Source: Flabesymbios commensalis (Eukaryota > Annelida > Polychaeta > Terebellida > Flabelligeridae). Taken from it: a DNA stretch of 64,000 nucleotides. The stretch spans positions 16,230,420 through 16,294,419 of the forward strand of contig OZ024914.1 in assembly GCA_964017125.1 (NCBI GenBank). The letters run 5' to 3'. The notes below the pieces were generated by a model. It was given only the letters and a program-made list of their open reading frames with translations, made no database searches and was not told the origin of the DNA. This document shows, piece after piece, positions 42,703-54,143 of the stretch. Position 1 is the first letter of the stretch; each line of letters starts with the position of its first letter. Position numbers and translations under genes: made by a program.

Positions 42703-43700
42703 ATGGCTGACTTTCCTGCTATGTCTACGAACTCCTACATGTTCTTGATTGACAACTTGCTCAAAGCTACACCAGTGGATATCAGAAATGGGTCAGGACT
42801 TGAGACCCCGCTTCACCCAGCTTTTCGTGCAGATAAGCAGACCACAGTGTCTAGTGTCAGACATCAGAACCTAGTTCATCAGATTGGAAAACGGACCAGG
42901 ACCTCACATTTCAATCTAACCAGGTTACCACCCCCTTCTACTTCACCAGGATTCAGACCAACTTCAGTCTCACCTTCTCCTTCAGAAACATCAAGTATAT
43001 CAGGTAAGCACGGTTGAATATACCATAGTGGGCTTGGTTTTCTTGATTTTATTTACATAAATAATAGATCTTGATCATAACACTCAAATGTTTATCTATT
43101 GTATGCCACAGAAAATTGCAACAAATAGTCATACAATAAGTAAAATATAACTAGGGTCACTGTAAAAATGGGAAAGAATAACAACTAATTATGTGTTTCT
43201 GTATTATACACTAAAACGATTCTATATGTTGATCATGTTATGCATGCTTTCTATAAGTCGTATTTTATTGCTATACAGATACGGAAAGTGTGACATCTGC
43301 CGGTGGAAAATCGAGGAAGGGAAGAAACAACTTTGGTCCCAAACAGATTAAGCAGCTTGAAGTCCGCTACCAGCAGCAGCGCTACCTGTCACCAGAAGAG
43401 AGAACTCAGCTCGCCAGAAAGCTGAGTCTTTCAGACAGACAAGTGAAGACATGGTTCCAGAACAGGCGTATGAAGGAAAAAAGGAGTGTCCAAGACAACG
43501 ACCTGCGCCAGATGATGACGTCACCACAGGCTGCCATGCACCAGATCGCCATGGCCGCTTCTGTTAAAACCAGCCCACCTGCTGCCATGCCAAACATGCC
43601 ATCACAGTTTATACCTCATTACGGCATGCCTTCAGCGATCAACAGTACAATGATGGCACAAGATAATCAGATGCAGTACTTCTCATCGTCCATGTTTTGA
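42703..43700 (+). CDS. Vent-like NKL homeobox gene 4 (two exons)
   Basis: Exon 1 is 42703-43003 and exon 2 is 43279-43700, with a 275-nt phase-1 intron unrelated in sequence to those of genes 1-3, giving about 240 residues. Exon 1 lacks six codons in the QANHSQNR stretch. It keeps eh1-like MFLIDNLL. The homeodomain (~112-171) carries Glu14-to-Lys and Arg39-to-Ser (KLSLSD). The tail differs most of all copies: MAQDNQMQYFSSSMF replaces the SNFSSPSMTML end. Splice sites, TATA box and AATAAA look sound. It is the most diverged intact paralogue and the best candidate for a distinct function. Confidence 0.85.
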
Positions 43701-44130
43701 TGTAGCTGAGCATATCTTACTGCTGACGTTCACAGTGCTTCAACTGTAGAGTGATAAGTGATAGCATATGGTGAGGTACATCTCAGTGCAGTGAATAATT
43801 TCCTGACTGTGGGATATTGTGACACTGTGTACACCACGTTCAGTGTAATAATGAGATCAAAACATTCCAAGCTGACTTTGACAATATATTTGATAGTGCT
43901 CAAAACAGACCGTGATCTCTCATACCATGCCATATTATAAACATTTGTGCTGCAATGTTGCTGTCTAAAAAGTTATAATAATAATATTAATAATATGCAC
44001 CTTGACAACTTATTTCGCGTGAACTGATCATGCAAATTATTATCTTTGTTATTGATATTTTTGTTACGTTTTGTTTCTTTTTTATTATTCTTCCAGGGGA
44101 CCATATTGTCACTGAAATTTGCAATAAATC
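43701..44130 (+). terminator. 3' UTR and poly(A) signal, gene 4
   Basis: AATAAA at 44123-44128. The octamer is preserved in TGATCATGCAAATTATTATC (about 44026). GACCATATTGTCACTGAAAT precedes the signal. The first 230 nt of the UTR are unlike the other genes. Confidence 0.7.
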
Positions 44131-44694
44131 AATCTGCTTATAATTTATCTCTTTTATATCATAACTTTTTTTATATCCAGCTTTACCCTCGCCCTCTCTA
44201 TAGTCAGATAATCTAGGTTACACCAATCCCTGAGTAATACTGACTTAACTAATTGTCTCTGCTCATTCTACTTCGACTTCCCCACCTACACTACAGGTCA
44301 CTGGGTGAACGGATCCGTGTCTTTGCACATTTAGTTGCAAATAAGTGTTTTAAAAGTAAAGAAAAATATTCGTTGCAAAAAAACATTTTTTAGACATCTG
44401 CATCAAAACTAGTTTAATTTAGCCTTACATTTGTAACACGTTTGCAACAGTGTGCAAGTGGTAAAATAAAATTTAAAAAAACAATTTCGATGAAAATGCA
44501 TTTTAGAAGATACAAATAGCTGAAATTTGAGAACATATGAAACAATAATGCATAAATAATTATAATAATAATATTTACCGTTCAATATAAAAAATGGTAC
44601 ATATAATTTAAAAATCGAGTGAAATTGTGTAAACGGGTAATTACACGTTTCAAAGAAGTACATTAGCAGATTATGTTGCCATCAGAAAGATTGC
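44131..44694. other. Diverged post-poly(A) flank, unit 4
   Basis: Traces of block W remain (AATACTGACTTAACTAATTG, TCTCTGCTCATTC). The rest is AT-rich and unassigned. Confidence 0.35.
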
Positions 44695-44840
44695 TTGACT
44701 CTTTCAGCGCGGGTATCGACTTTAGACGTCAGAATACGTATAAAGTCGATCCTCGCACTTAAAGTAAAATAGTTATTATGGCCGTAGACCCATAACATAG
44801 GTATTCAAATGCAGCGGAAAGAGTTAACTAAGACATTTAT
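44695..44840 (-). repeat. TTAGCTCTTTCCGC repeat, inverted copy
   Basis: GACTCTTTCAGCGCGGGTAT, GACTTTAGACGTC and GCAGCGGAAAGAGTTAACTA match the reverse complement of 53570-53690 and 29765-29880. Confidence 0.6.
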
Positions 44841-46639
44841 GTTGATTTCGGTCTCCATTATTTATATACAAATATTTCAGCGATTTAGGGGAAAAAAACT
44901 GCATAAAACGTCGGTGAGTAAAGGGTGTCCATTACTTGTGTATCAAAGGTGTCAAGTGGGTTGGGTATCTGGACATTATCTGGTCCGGAACGTACGCAAT
45001 TATATCAGGTCACAAATTCCACTTAATTACAATAAATGTGTTTTTAATCGAACTTTCTATATTATAAAAATCTCCAGAACTTTTGTTTTCAACTTTTTAT
45101 TTTTAGTATCGGTGTGAGATAATTAATATGACGAATATAAATATAAAATAAGATTTGTACGTTTTTTATTACGCAAATGTGTTTTTTCCATTTCAATGGA
45201 CCGTCCTTTTTTTAGTGTATGAGACCAGGCCTAGATATATTCATAATTTTACTGATAATTATTTACCGCTGCGCAGCATACAATCCTGATCCTTAGTCTT
45301 CGTACTGGAAGTGTTACCAGTAATAGAAGAAGAGCTCCAAAAAACATGCTTATTAAAATCACATTTAGCTTGAAATATGAATGTTTCCGTAACAATTCTG
45401 CAAAATATACGTTTGCGTTATAAGTCTGCGTCAATCTCAAAAAGCATATAAGTAGGTAATTTAAACAACAATAGCATTTCACAAATTCAACCATTTACAG
45501 TTGAGTAATTCATCAATATTAAAATAACAATTCATTCTTATTGGTTTAAAGAAATGTACACAGATCCGTAGGTAGCTTGAACAAGAATTATGTTTGTCAA
45601 ATTAACAAGTTTTGGTTTACGTAATATATTCTTATTAAAACTAATGCTTTTAAAAATTAATTCAAGGATAATAATCGAGTCAGTCACTGTATTTGCTTTC
45701 GGAGCTGGAATTCCCATAAAATATGGGAGATACAGGAGATAATAATGTTTTGCAAGTGCCAACTATATTTCTTAATTTATTTTTGGGCGAAGTGGTAGCA
45801 TATATAAAGACCAATACCTTTCTCATTAAGCATTAATTCATTATTCGCTTATTTCTAAGTTATGTTGATCTCATAATTTTGACACCAAAGTGTGCTATTA
45901 ACAATGGTTTCAATTTAAATGTTAAAAATGTACATATCTAAGTAAAGAGTGTGAATTTGGTCAAGTCACACGTCGGAGTTATGACTCAGGTGTTGTTGTT
46001 TCTATACTTATCAGTAAGTCACAGATTTGAGAAGCACTATAAACTTACTGTTATGTTATTTTTAGGACCTGTGTAACGGATCAGAATTAAAGTTTTTTTC
46101 ACTACATTATTTAAAGCTCTATCGCTGTAATTCTATACTACAAAAACATATGTGTATGTATGTGTATGTATCTAAGGACATAATTATATATGTTTTGATG
46201 TTGAAATAATTATATGCAAAACAGTACCATTTTGAATCTCTGAAGAATGTCTTAAAAACTAGGGGTTTTAGAAGGAAAATTATGATGGAACTGCTTAATA
46301 ATAACGATACATTTTTTTCTTTTGTCCAACAACTCAAGTCATTATTATCCACTACAATTCGAGAATTGCGACAGCAATTCGCGGCTTGGAGTGGATGAAG
46401 ATGACAAACGTAAAATTTAAGCTTGAAAGGGTTAATAATTCAGTTTTGTTAATCATCTATTCAAATAAAATGTTATGTTAGTACCCTATGACAAAAACAA
46501 GTTAAAACATAGAATAAATATAATTTAAAATTCACTGAGCTATGTAATATGTAGCCTACAATTTAATTTTGTCACTGAAAAAATCATTACTGAGATCCGG
46601 CGCTAAGCGTTACGCTACAAGCACACTTCAAGAGGTGCC
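44841..46639. other. Unassigned AT-rich intergenic sequence
   Basis: No coding exon, RNA gene or array block is recognised except weak matches to the unit 1-3 block (GAATTCCCATAAAATATGG, GAGTTATGACTCAGGTGTTG). The open frames present are short and lie on both strands. Confidence 0.3.
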
Positions 46640-47640
46640 TGGGCACCAGTGACGTAACATTACGAGGACGCGCTCAACAACCAAAACGCTTAGATCATGA
46701 TCCGCTCTGAAGCACGAGGTGCTTATACTTTCTCTTTAACATTTTGATCACCATGTCATTCTAAACCCTGGTCTGTATTATCGGAAAATACAATATTTCA
46801 TATGGTTAAAATTTGAAAAATCCAACATGACTATGATAGGTTTCTGACTTCGTAAGAATATTGTTACATTTAGCATAAAGTTAACTTTAGGTCAACGTGC
46901 TTTGTTTTTGTGGATAAATGTTCAGGTCACGAAAGTGAGAAAGTTAACTGACAACTACACAGACTAATCGTGTCTATTCTTCCTGCTTGTAACAATTACT
47001 ACCATAAGAAAGATGTGGATTGACGTTTAACCCCGTAATTAGTTGACAAAGACTATAGAGGCCGATTAGTCCATTATGCAAGAATAGGCCCGTATGTGAC
47101 GCATAAGTAACCAAGAGAAAACATTCATTGGAATCAGGAAATGTTCAAAATAAAATATATGTCTTGTTAGAATATTATAATTTTAATTCGTCTAGAATAA
47201 ATATACAATAATTTTGTTGTTGATTGCAAAACATATGTTTAGGTTATATTTACAGAAAGATAATAAATGTCATAATCATCTTACATGGTCCGTAAATTAT
47301 ATTATATGGCTAAAATCTCAACATTGAACATGACCATGATAGATTTCGGATAAAAATATTGTTAGATTTCCGTAAGACATCAAAATCATTTGACAACTAC
47401 ACAGACTGACAGTGTCTATTTGTCCAGTTTGTGACAAAAACTTTTATAATTAAGTTGTGATTTGACATTTAAGCCCGTAATTAGTTGTCGGAAGTCGATT
47501 AGTCCACATAAATAGGCCTGTATGTGACGGTTTACCGAGAGAAAGAGCATCATCTGAATAAAGAAATGTTGAAAAATAAATATATTCCTTGTTGGAACAT
47601 TATAATTGTAATTGGTCCAGAATAAAAATAAAATTGTTGA
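46640..47640. repeat. Unit 5 distal flank with duplicated block S
   Basis: CAGTGACGTAACATTACGAG and CGCTTAGATCATGATCC match 14548 (unit 2). Two tandem ~440-bp copies follow, each with GACAACTACACAGACT, CCGTAATTAGTTG and CCGATTAGTCCA (46948-47105 and 47390-47530). They correspond to the single block S of unit 4. Confidence 0.6.
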
Positions 47641-48009
47641 CAATTGCAAAACATACTTTGATATTTTATTTACAGAAAGATAATTTACAAATAAGTGATC
47701 ACAAAGTCCTCAAATCCATAAGGTCGTCATTCAAAACTGCAGGTCTTGTGCAATGCCAGTTTAATTTGCATATATTCACCAGGTGGCGTGTATCCTTACT
47801 ATTTCTGTAATGAGCGCGATGCTTTCTGGGTATACTTTCATCTCGTTAATGGTTCACAGTGTACTACTAACTTTTAGTGGTCAGACGTTATACCATGACC
47901 AAATCTAAAGGTCAAATTCAGAAGCACTTGATTCTAATTTATGTGTTTTGCATTATACTACCGATAATCTAGGATATTGATCCAATTCTGAATTAATGCA
48001 TGCGACGAT
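47641..48009. other. Unassigned spacer, unit 5
   Basis: No gene or repeat recognised. Confidence 0.3.
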
Positions 48010-48125
48010 AGCCAACAATTCAGCAAACACGATATATTGAATCTATGTTGGGTTAATGTTGGCCCACCGTCTACAACGTCGGCCCAACATCAACTCAACA
48101 TTGGTTCAATGTCTCCAGTTTGCTG
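48010..48125. mobile_element. GGCCCAAC-family MITE, unit 5
   Basis: CAGCAAACACGATATATTGA on the left and ATGTCTCCAGTTTGCTG on the right form a degraded inverted repeat around TTGGCCCACCGTCTACAACG, the same centre as in 40531-40635. Confidence 0.7.
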
Positions 48126-48889
48126 GGAACGTCTGGTGTTTCCTGGAGTACCGCAGACTCTTCCGCTGTGAAATCGACAAATGAAATGGAAATAATATAA
48201 TAATATATTAGGGGGAACTATTTACAATACCTATTTTATATTGTACCCAACGTTTAATATATTGACTCAGTACATAGAGGATCAATCCACAACTGACGTA
48301 TCTTCCGCAGTAAGCCGATTATTTAAATCTAATTAGGTGGAGGTTAATTCGCTGATGTAATCACGTAATCAAAGTCACTTTACATTAACCGTCTGTGTGT
48401 CAAATGAATCTTCTTGTCTCCGTATATAAGCAGATAAGAGAATGGTTTGTTCACCAAAATAGATTTGTATCATGTAATATGTAAACGTATTATGGTTCAT
48501 ACATTTATAATTTATTAAATATAGTTATTTCAAACGATCACTACTGCAATCACTAAATACAAAAATATATGAAAATGACATCAAAGTGTTAAGCACAGTT
48601 TAGTTAGCATGACAATCCTTTGACCTTAATCCTGTGACAGCTAACATAATTTTTGTTATTCATACAAGATTACGGCGATGTCTTGATTACAGAAGAAACA
48701 ACCAAATGAATGTATATAATAGCAGATGTAATTGATGAGCTGGGACAAATTTAGAACGTTATGAGATAATACTAAGCATAAGACAACCCACCTCTTCTTT
48801 GGTATTTTGCTTGCCGATAGTCTAATAAATGTGATTTGTGGCAAAATTTAAACTGCTTCTTAAGCATAATATAACAATAATAAAAGCAC
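48126..48889. other. AT-rich spacer, unit 5
   Basis: AATCCTTTGACCTTAATCCT and GTGACAGCTAACAT (about 48613) and TTACGGCGATGTCTTGATTA (about 48670) align with the block Q region of units 1, 3 and 4. No gene. Confidence 0.4.
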
Positions 48890-49320
48890 GTGACATAAGA
48901 AACAGTTGAAGGATTTTAACAATTCAATCCTATATAATTACAGTGAAAATGCAATGGCTATCTTGTGAACGCCGCAGTGGAATAACATATCATATAATTA
49001 CTCACTTGAACTGTTTATTTAACATTCACTAAAACAGAAAGGAGGTCATCAATAAACTATGGAGGCGAACTCTAATTGCAATCTGTATAATTAGTTAAAA
49101 CCAAATACCGGCCCATTGCTGTTTCAGTGTTAGTCCAACTACTGAGACGTGGGCCCAACATTGAAACAACAACGGGCGTTTTGAAATCAGCAAACCCTTT
49201 GGATGCACGGGGAGGGGGGGCATGGCATCACAAACATGAAACGGGGATAATGCGGATATAACCCTCTCCGCTCTATAGATATTATCACTCATTAATTATC
49301 AGATTTCACACAAAGTATTC
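48890..49320. promoter_or_regulatory. Conserved distal element R, unit 5
   Basis: GTGACATAAGAAACAGTTGA, CAATTCAATCC, AACATGAAACGGGGATAATG and CTCTATAGATATTATCACTC. A GGCCCAAC-type repeat scrap (about 49110-49185) is inserted and is also seen in unit 6 at 60165-60230. Confidence 0.45.
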
Positions 49321-49714
49321 AAATGTCATTCCAATGGTTCTCACAATAAACTTTGTGATTCTAGCCTATCTATTAAAATGGCTAGTTTTATCGTTGTGAT
49401 TAGTATTAAAATGTATTTATTTATTTGTATATGCTATGTACCAAGACTACGATCAACAAATTATCATTATTATTACGCTATCTATTTTTATCAACAAATT
49501 TGACGCCCTACCCAATAAATAAATATGTTTTAAAACTGTAAAATGTGATTTGCTGGTACTGAACAAAATTAACTTCACAGATTATTACTGATATATGACT
49601 GCAGTTTTTTGTGAAAATCATATCCAACTGGTGAAAAAATGTTACAGGCATGGAGAGTTTCATGTATCCAAAGTGACTACATAAGGTAATAAACAAAATT
49701 CGCTGAACTTGGAC
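49321..49714. other. Unassigned spacer, unit 5
   Basis: AT-rich, nothing recognised beyond GGTAATAAACAAAATTC next to module U, similar to 60605. Confidence 0.3.
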
Positions 49715-49990
49715 CTAGTGGGTGGGCTGGAATGGCGCCTGAAAAGATTTAATTTCAGGGAGCAATTGATTAAAGGTAGATAGATCCCCTATCGGCGAGT
49801 GTTGACACACACCAAATAGACCGCCGTGAACGCCAGCGTTGATTGCGTTATTAGGCATGTGTTATTTACAGCCTTGTTGAACACCTGGCTTTCTATCATT
49901 CAAGCCATGTGAAAGCTGTTTACAATTAACCCACTAAACGCTAGAATAACCTATCATTGACACTTTTGATCGCAATGAATTACACAATTA
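49715..49990 (+). promoter_or_regulatory. Upstream module U, gene 5
   Basis: TGGGCTGGAATGGCGCCTGA, GAGTGTTGACACACACC, CGCCGTGAACGCCAGCGTTG and TTTACAGCCTTGTTGAACAC. GGCGCC is preserved although the gene itself is damaged. Confidence 0.45.
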
Positions 49991-50444
49991 TATTTAAACT
50001 TGAGGCATTTTATTATTCGCCTATAATAATTATGAACAAGTAATACAAAGAATAATAACCTAATTTTAATCTGAGTATAAATACTTAATATTTGGACAAA
50101 TATCTTCGTTTTCTTCTATATATATCAGTAAAATGTAGCATGCGACAAAACGATGTGCTTACCATCCTGTAATTTTAAATATTTCTCTGAAAAAAGTCCG
50201 AACTGAGAAACTGATTCAGTGTCAGTTGATAAATCGTTGACTACAAATTTTAACACAGCTCTGATTCGATATCGGTTTCAAGATTAACAACATAACTGAT
50301 GATTTGTATTTGCCAACGAAAAGAACAAAACTAAGTGATATTTGTAACGCCTAGATACCCAATTATACAAATATTTGAATAACCTAATACATTTACACGA
50401 TCGGAGTCAAGGGGTGCTAATCTTAAAGCTTGTAAGCCCTAATT
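49991..50444. other. AT-rich spacer, unit 5
   Basis: No gene or shared block recognised. Confidence 0.3.
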
Positions 50445-50690
50445 ACAGACCAGCAGATGACCACAGTGAAAGCACCCACTGGCAGATATCGACACCTCAC
50501 CTTGAGTCATGACGTCATCGTCGAGTGCTCATATTATGATGACGTCATACAATATGCCCCCCCCCCCCCCGCAGTATACCCTGACCTACCAGAGCTGTGC
50601 TTTCAATCTAGAAGTGCGTGGTGGGGGTTATCACCCCACTCAATATTTTGTATATAACTGCTTGACCCCTGTCGGCAAAACACTTCACCT
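50445..50690 (+). promoter_or_regulatory. Core promoter of homeobox gene 5
   Basis: GACCAGCAGATGACCACAGT, TGACGTCA at 50510 and 50540 (30 bp apart), GTGGGGGTTATCACCCC and TATATA at 50651-50656. The CCAAT-type region is replaced by a C-run of about 13 (50557-50570) and unrelated sequence. The core looks usable. Confidence 0.65.
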
Positions 50691-50771
50691 TGACTTCTCA
50701 AGCAATCAGTTCAACTTCTTTCACGCTTCTGGATACTTACAACTTTAGATTATACAAATATTTAGTACAAA

Positions 50772-51605
50772 ATGGCTGATTTTCCAGCTATGTCTGAGAA
50801 CTCCTACATGTTCTTGATTGACAGCTTGCTCAAAGCTACACCAGTGGATATCAGAAATGGTCAGGACTTGAGGCCCCATTTCACCCAGCTTTTCGTTTTA
50901 ATCAGCAGACCACAGTGTCTAGTGTCAGACATCAGAACCCAGTTCACCAGATTGTCCAAACTAATCACTCACAGAACCGGACAAGGACCTCACCTGTCAA
51001 TCTAACCAGGTTACCACCCCCTTCTACTTCACCAGGATTCAGACCAACTGCAGTCTCACCTTCTCCTTCAGAAACATCAAGTATATCAGGTAAGCACAGC
51101 TAAACATCTTATAGCGGGCTTGGTTTTGTTACTATACTGGTGATTCTAATCAGTTAGCTCAATCTTGACCAGTTTTTGGAAAAGTATGTCATCTGCCGAT
51201 GAAAAATCCAAAAAGGGAAGAAACAACTTTGGTCCCAAACAGATTGAGCAGCTTGAAGTCCGCTACCAGCAGCAGCGCTACCTGTCACCAGAAGAGAGAA
51301 CTCAGCTCGCCAGAAAGCTGAGGCTTTCAGACAGACAAGTGAAGACATGGTTCCAGAACAGGCGTATGAAGGAAAAGAGGAGTGTCCAAGACAACGACCT
51401 GCGCCAGTTGATGACGTCACCACAGGCTGCCATGCACCAGATCGCCATGACCGCTTCTGTTAGAACCAGCCCACCTGCTGCCATGCCAAACATGCCATCA
51501 CAGTTTGTACCTCATTACGGCATGCCTTCAGTGATCAACAGCACAATGATGGCACAACAGATGCAGTACTCTAACTTCTCCTCACCCTCCATGACCATGT
51601 TGTGA
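50772..51605 (+). pseudogene. Vent-like homeobox gene 5, probably degenerate
   Basis: Exon 1 (50772-51089) lacks one G near 50859 in the AATGGGTCAGG of its paralogues. The frame shifts after RNG and the reading ends at about residue 77; exon 1 is 318 nt instead of 319. The intron has collapsed to under 100 nt, and the usual acceptor (T-rich tract then CAG|ATAC) is replaced by GACCAGTTTTTGGAAAAG. Using that AG does not restore frame. Exon 2 (homologous from ~51184 to 51605) is fully open with an intact homeodomain and SNFSSPSMTML end. Translation from the ATG at 51186 would give a ~139-residue homeodomain protein lacking the eh1 region. Sequencing error could explain the frameshift but not the intron loss. 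Confidence 0.8.
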
Positions 51606-51940
51606 GGCAGTACAATAATAAGCCTCTACAAACTGCTCACATTTAAAGTCACCATAATAGTGCTTCCTACAGAGAAACCACCATCTTTCATACCATGCCG
51701 TATTATAAACTTTCGTGCTAAAATTGCAATTTATTTTTTGTTTTTGCTTGTCGTAATCTTGAACATATTGTGGGACAAAAAAGCAAAAAAACTGTTGATA
51801 TCCACATGATAGAGCCTCAAAAATAGATATATTTATGATCATGCAAATCATTATTATTGCTCATATTGTTGTTATTTTTTACTTGTTATTCTATATTCTT
51901 CGCGGTGGCGATTTTGTCACTAAAATTTACAATAAATATA
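51606..51940 (+). terminator. 3' UTR and poly(A) signal, gene 5
   Basis: AATAAA at 51931-51936. It keeps ATAGTGCTTCC-ACAGAGAAA and a perfect ATGCAAAT octamer in TATGATCATGCAAATCATTA (about 51832-51851). The 3' elements have been retained while the coding part decayed. Confidence 0.7.
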
Positions 51941-51986
51941 TATTTTTATTTTACCTTAATTTCTGTCAGACTACAGTCGCATCCCC

Positions 51987-52120
51987 CTAAACAATATAGG
52001 CTCCTTAGAAAAAACCCTTGAGTACTATTACCATGCAACCCCTGGACAACCCTTGCAGGGTTCTCCTGGGCTTACATGGTAATACTGAAGCTTTTTTATT
52101 AAAGAGCCTATATTGTTTAG
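51987..52120. mobile_element. 134-bp MITE
   Basis: CTAAACAATATAGGCTC (51987-52003) and GAGCCTATATTGTTTAG (52104-52120) are a perfect 17-bp inverted repeat. A second inner pair is ATTACCATG and CATGGTAAT. It is inserted within block W of unit 5. It has no coding capacity. Confidence 0.85.
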
Positions 52121-52560
52121 AGTGTACAGGTTATTCATCGGTCACCTCAAACCGTGGGTAGTACTGACTTAATCATGTTAATTGTCCCTATTCACTCATC
52201 TGCACCCCTCCTCACACTAGCCCTCGAGATCATTATAGTCTGAATCACATCAAACAGTGACTGATCTTAAGACAAGTAGCTCATTACGAAGCCCAGATCA
52301 TAGATTAACCATATGTTAATCGATGGTCAAATGTAGTCAGGCAAAAAGAAAGTACTTTGCCCATTCAACACAAAAGATTTTTAAACTAAAATATTTTTGT
52401 TGTGATATAACAGTTTTGGGCATAGAAACTAAAACTATTTTGATTTGATAAAAGAATTGGACAATGTCCATTTTCTCGCATGATGCCGTCATCAAATAAC
52501 ATAATATTTGAGAAATTAGAAAAAATTGTATAGCTACAATAGATAATTTAGTAAGGACAC
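52121..52560. repeat. Block W remainder and weak module E, unit 5
   Basis: GTACTGACTTAATCATGTTA, CACACTAGCCCTCGAGATC and CACATCAAACAGTGACTGAT continue block W. CGCATGATGCCGTCATCAAA followed by TAACATAATAT (about 52477) is a decayed version of module E, with its CRE and GATA-type sites lost. Confidence 0.45.
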
Positions 52561-53429
52561 ACAGCCAGTGATTTTCTAAAAAATTGCAATTTTTTTTTTT
52601 ACCAGATTAGTTAGTTTTTACAGAAAATAATAAAATCTGCACAGTGAATGATACAATACAAAACAAAAGCCAAGCAATTAACAAAGCTATTGATTAGGGT
52701 AATTACCTCTTGACTGCATGGTTTGGATAGTTATATAATTATTATGTTCACATGTACAACAGAACACCCACTGAGTGATGTGAAGTTAATTGACTTTGCA
52801 GGTCTACAAACAACTCATGAAAAGCACGAAAGGGAAATATGTCAATTTCGTAATTAAACAAGCACAAGAAGATAAAAAATGCGTTTGTTAAAATTCACAA
52901 TTAAATCACACTATAAATAAGACCTATGTCTATATATGTTAGTTCCAGCCGGCCCATAATATACACAGATGCCCCTCTGAGTACGGGACCCTGGAGATTT
53001 AGGCGCGTTAGAAGTATTTATTTCTCATTTCTTATACTAGTATTGCATTTAAACTATCTAACGCAAAGGAGCATAGTAACTGATGACATTATATTCACAA
53101 GTACCTTAATTGGCAACGTGTCAAGCGTGCGATTTGGGTCCGTACTGTGTGAGTGATTGGAGACTAATTTACGTTGCATTCTGCAATTGTGGCAATATGT
53201 GTCTTTCAATTGAAAACATATTTGAAAAAGCACAATCCTCATTCATTTTGTCTAAAAACTTCCGCCATATTATTAACATTGGTAGATGGGGAAAGATCAC
53301 AATAGGATGACGCCCGAAGTCGGGGCAATATCCTATTAGATGTATCGAATATATGTATTCTTCACAATATGCAATAGCATATACAGCACTCAAAAGATTC
53401 ATCTATTTGAACAGTTTGGAGCTTTATAA
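52561..53429. other. Intergenic flank, unit 5
   Basis: CAGTGAATGATACAATACAA, AAAGCCAAGCAATTAACA and GTAATTACCTCTTGACTGC align with 12950-13035 of unit 1. From about 52920 the sequence is unassigned, with overlapping short frames on both strands. Confidence 0.4.
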
Positions 53430-53515
53430 GATAAACATCCTGCCCACCATGATTCAAACCCGGCACCTTTAAGTTCTGAGCAACAACTGAACCGAATGAG
53501 CCACAGGGGACTGCT
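53430..53515 (-). mobile_element. tRNA-derived SINE fragment
   Basis: On the minus strand it reads CCCCTGTGGCTCATTCGGTT (A-box type) and later CCGGGTTTGAATCATGGTGG (B-box type), the spacing of a tRNA. It differs from the two-headed SINE family in this window. Confidence 0.5.
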
Positions 53516-53569
53516 ATTTATGCTGGTTATCATTACCCATTTTTTGCCAATTTAAAATCATCATGAATG

Positions 53570-53690
53570 TCTTAGTTAGCTCTTTCCGCTTCATTTGAAT
53601 ACGTATGTTACGGGTCGACGGCCGTTTTAAATATTTTACTATTTCAGGATCGACTTTCAAGGCGGTCCCCGCGCTGAAAGGGTTAAAATT
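53570..53690 (+). repeat. TTAGCTCTTTCCGC repeat
   Basis: GTCTTAGTTAGCTCTTTCCG, GACGGCCGTTTTAAATATTT and GTCCCCGCGCTGAAAGGGTT are shared with 29765-29880 and, inverted, 44695-44840. Confidence 0.6.
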
Positions 53691-54143
53691 GATTGAATTT
53701 TTCAAAACTATTCCAAGCAAATTTATAACAGTTACTTTATTACCAGCTCCGGAATACCCTTCATAAGATATGAGAAATACAAAAAATAGTCTACAAATGT
53801 ATCATTATTGAAAGACAGCTAGCTTGAACAACAATTATATTTATTGACTTTGAGTTACGTCTGTCATCTTAGTTAGTTTTGTTGTTTTAATTGTGTTGTT
53901 TTAGTTACTTTTCCTGCTGCACAAACATTTCATATTAATGATAATGACATTCAGATACAGTATATCATATAATACCGTCAGGTCTTAAAAGATAATAAAG
54001 TTATATCTTTATTTGAAATTAGTTTAAATAATTAGAGGTCTGAATTGTACTTATTTATATACATACAGGTTAGTACTTGTCTCTTCTATTTTTACAAGCT
54101 CTAAACAGAGTTGTGTTTTAGAAAATTAAACTCTAAGTAATAT
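53691..54143. other. Unassigned AT-rich spacer
   Basis: No gene or repeat recognised. It ends at the 3' tail of the LINE. Confidence 0.3.
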
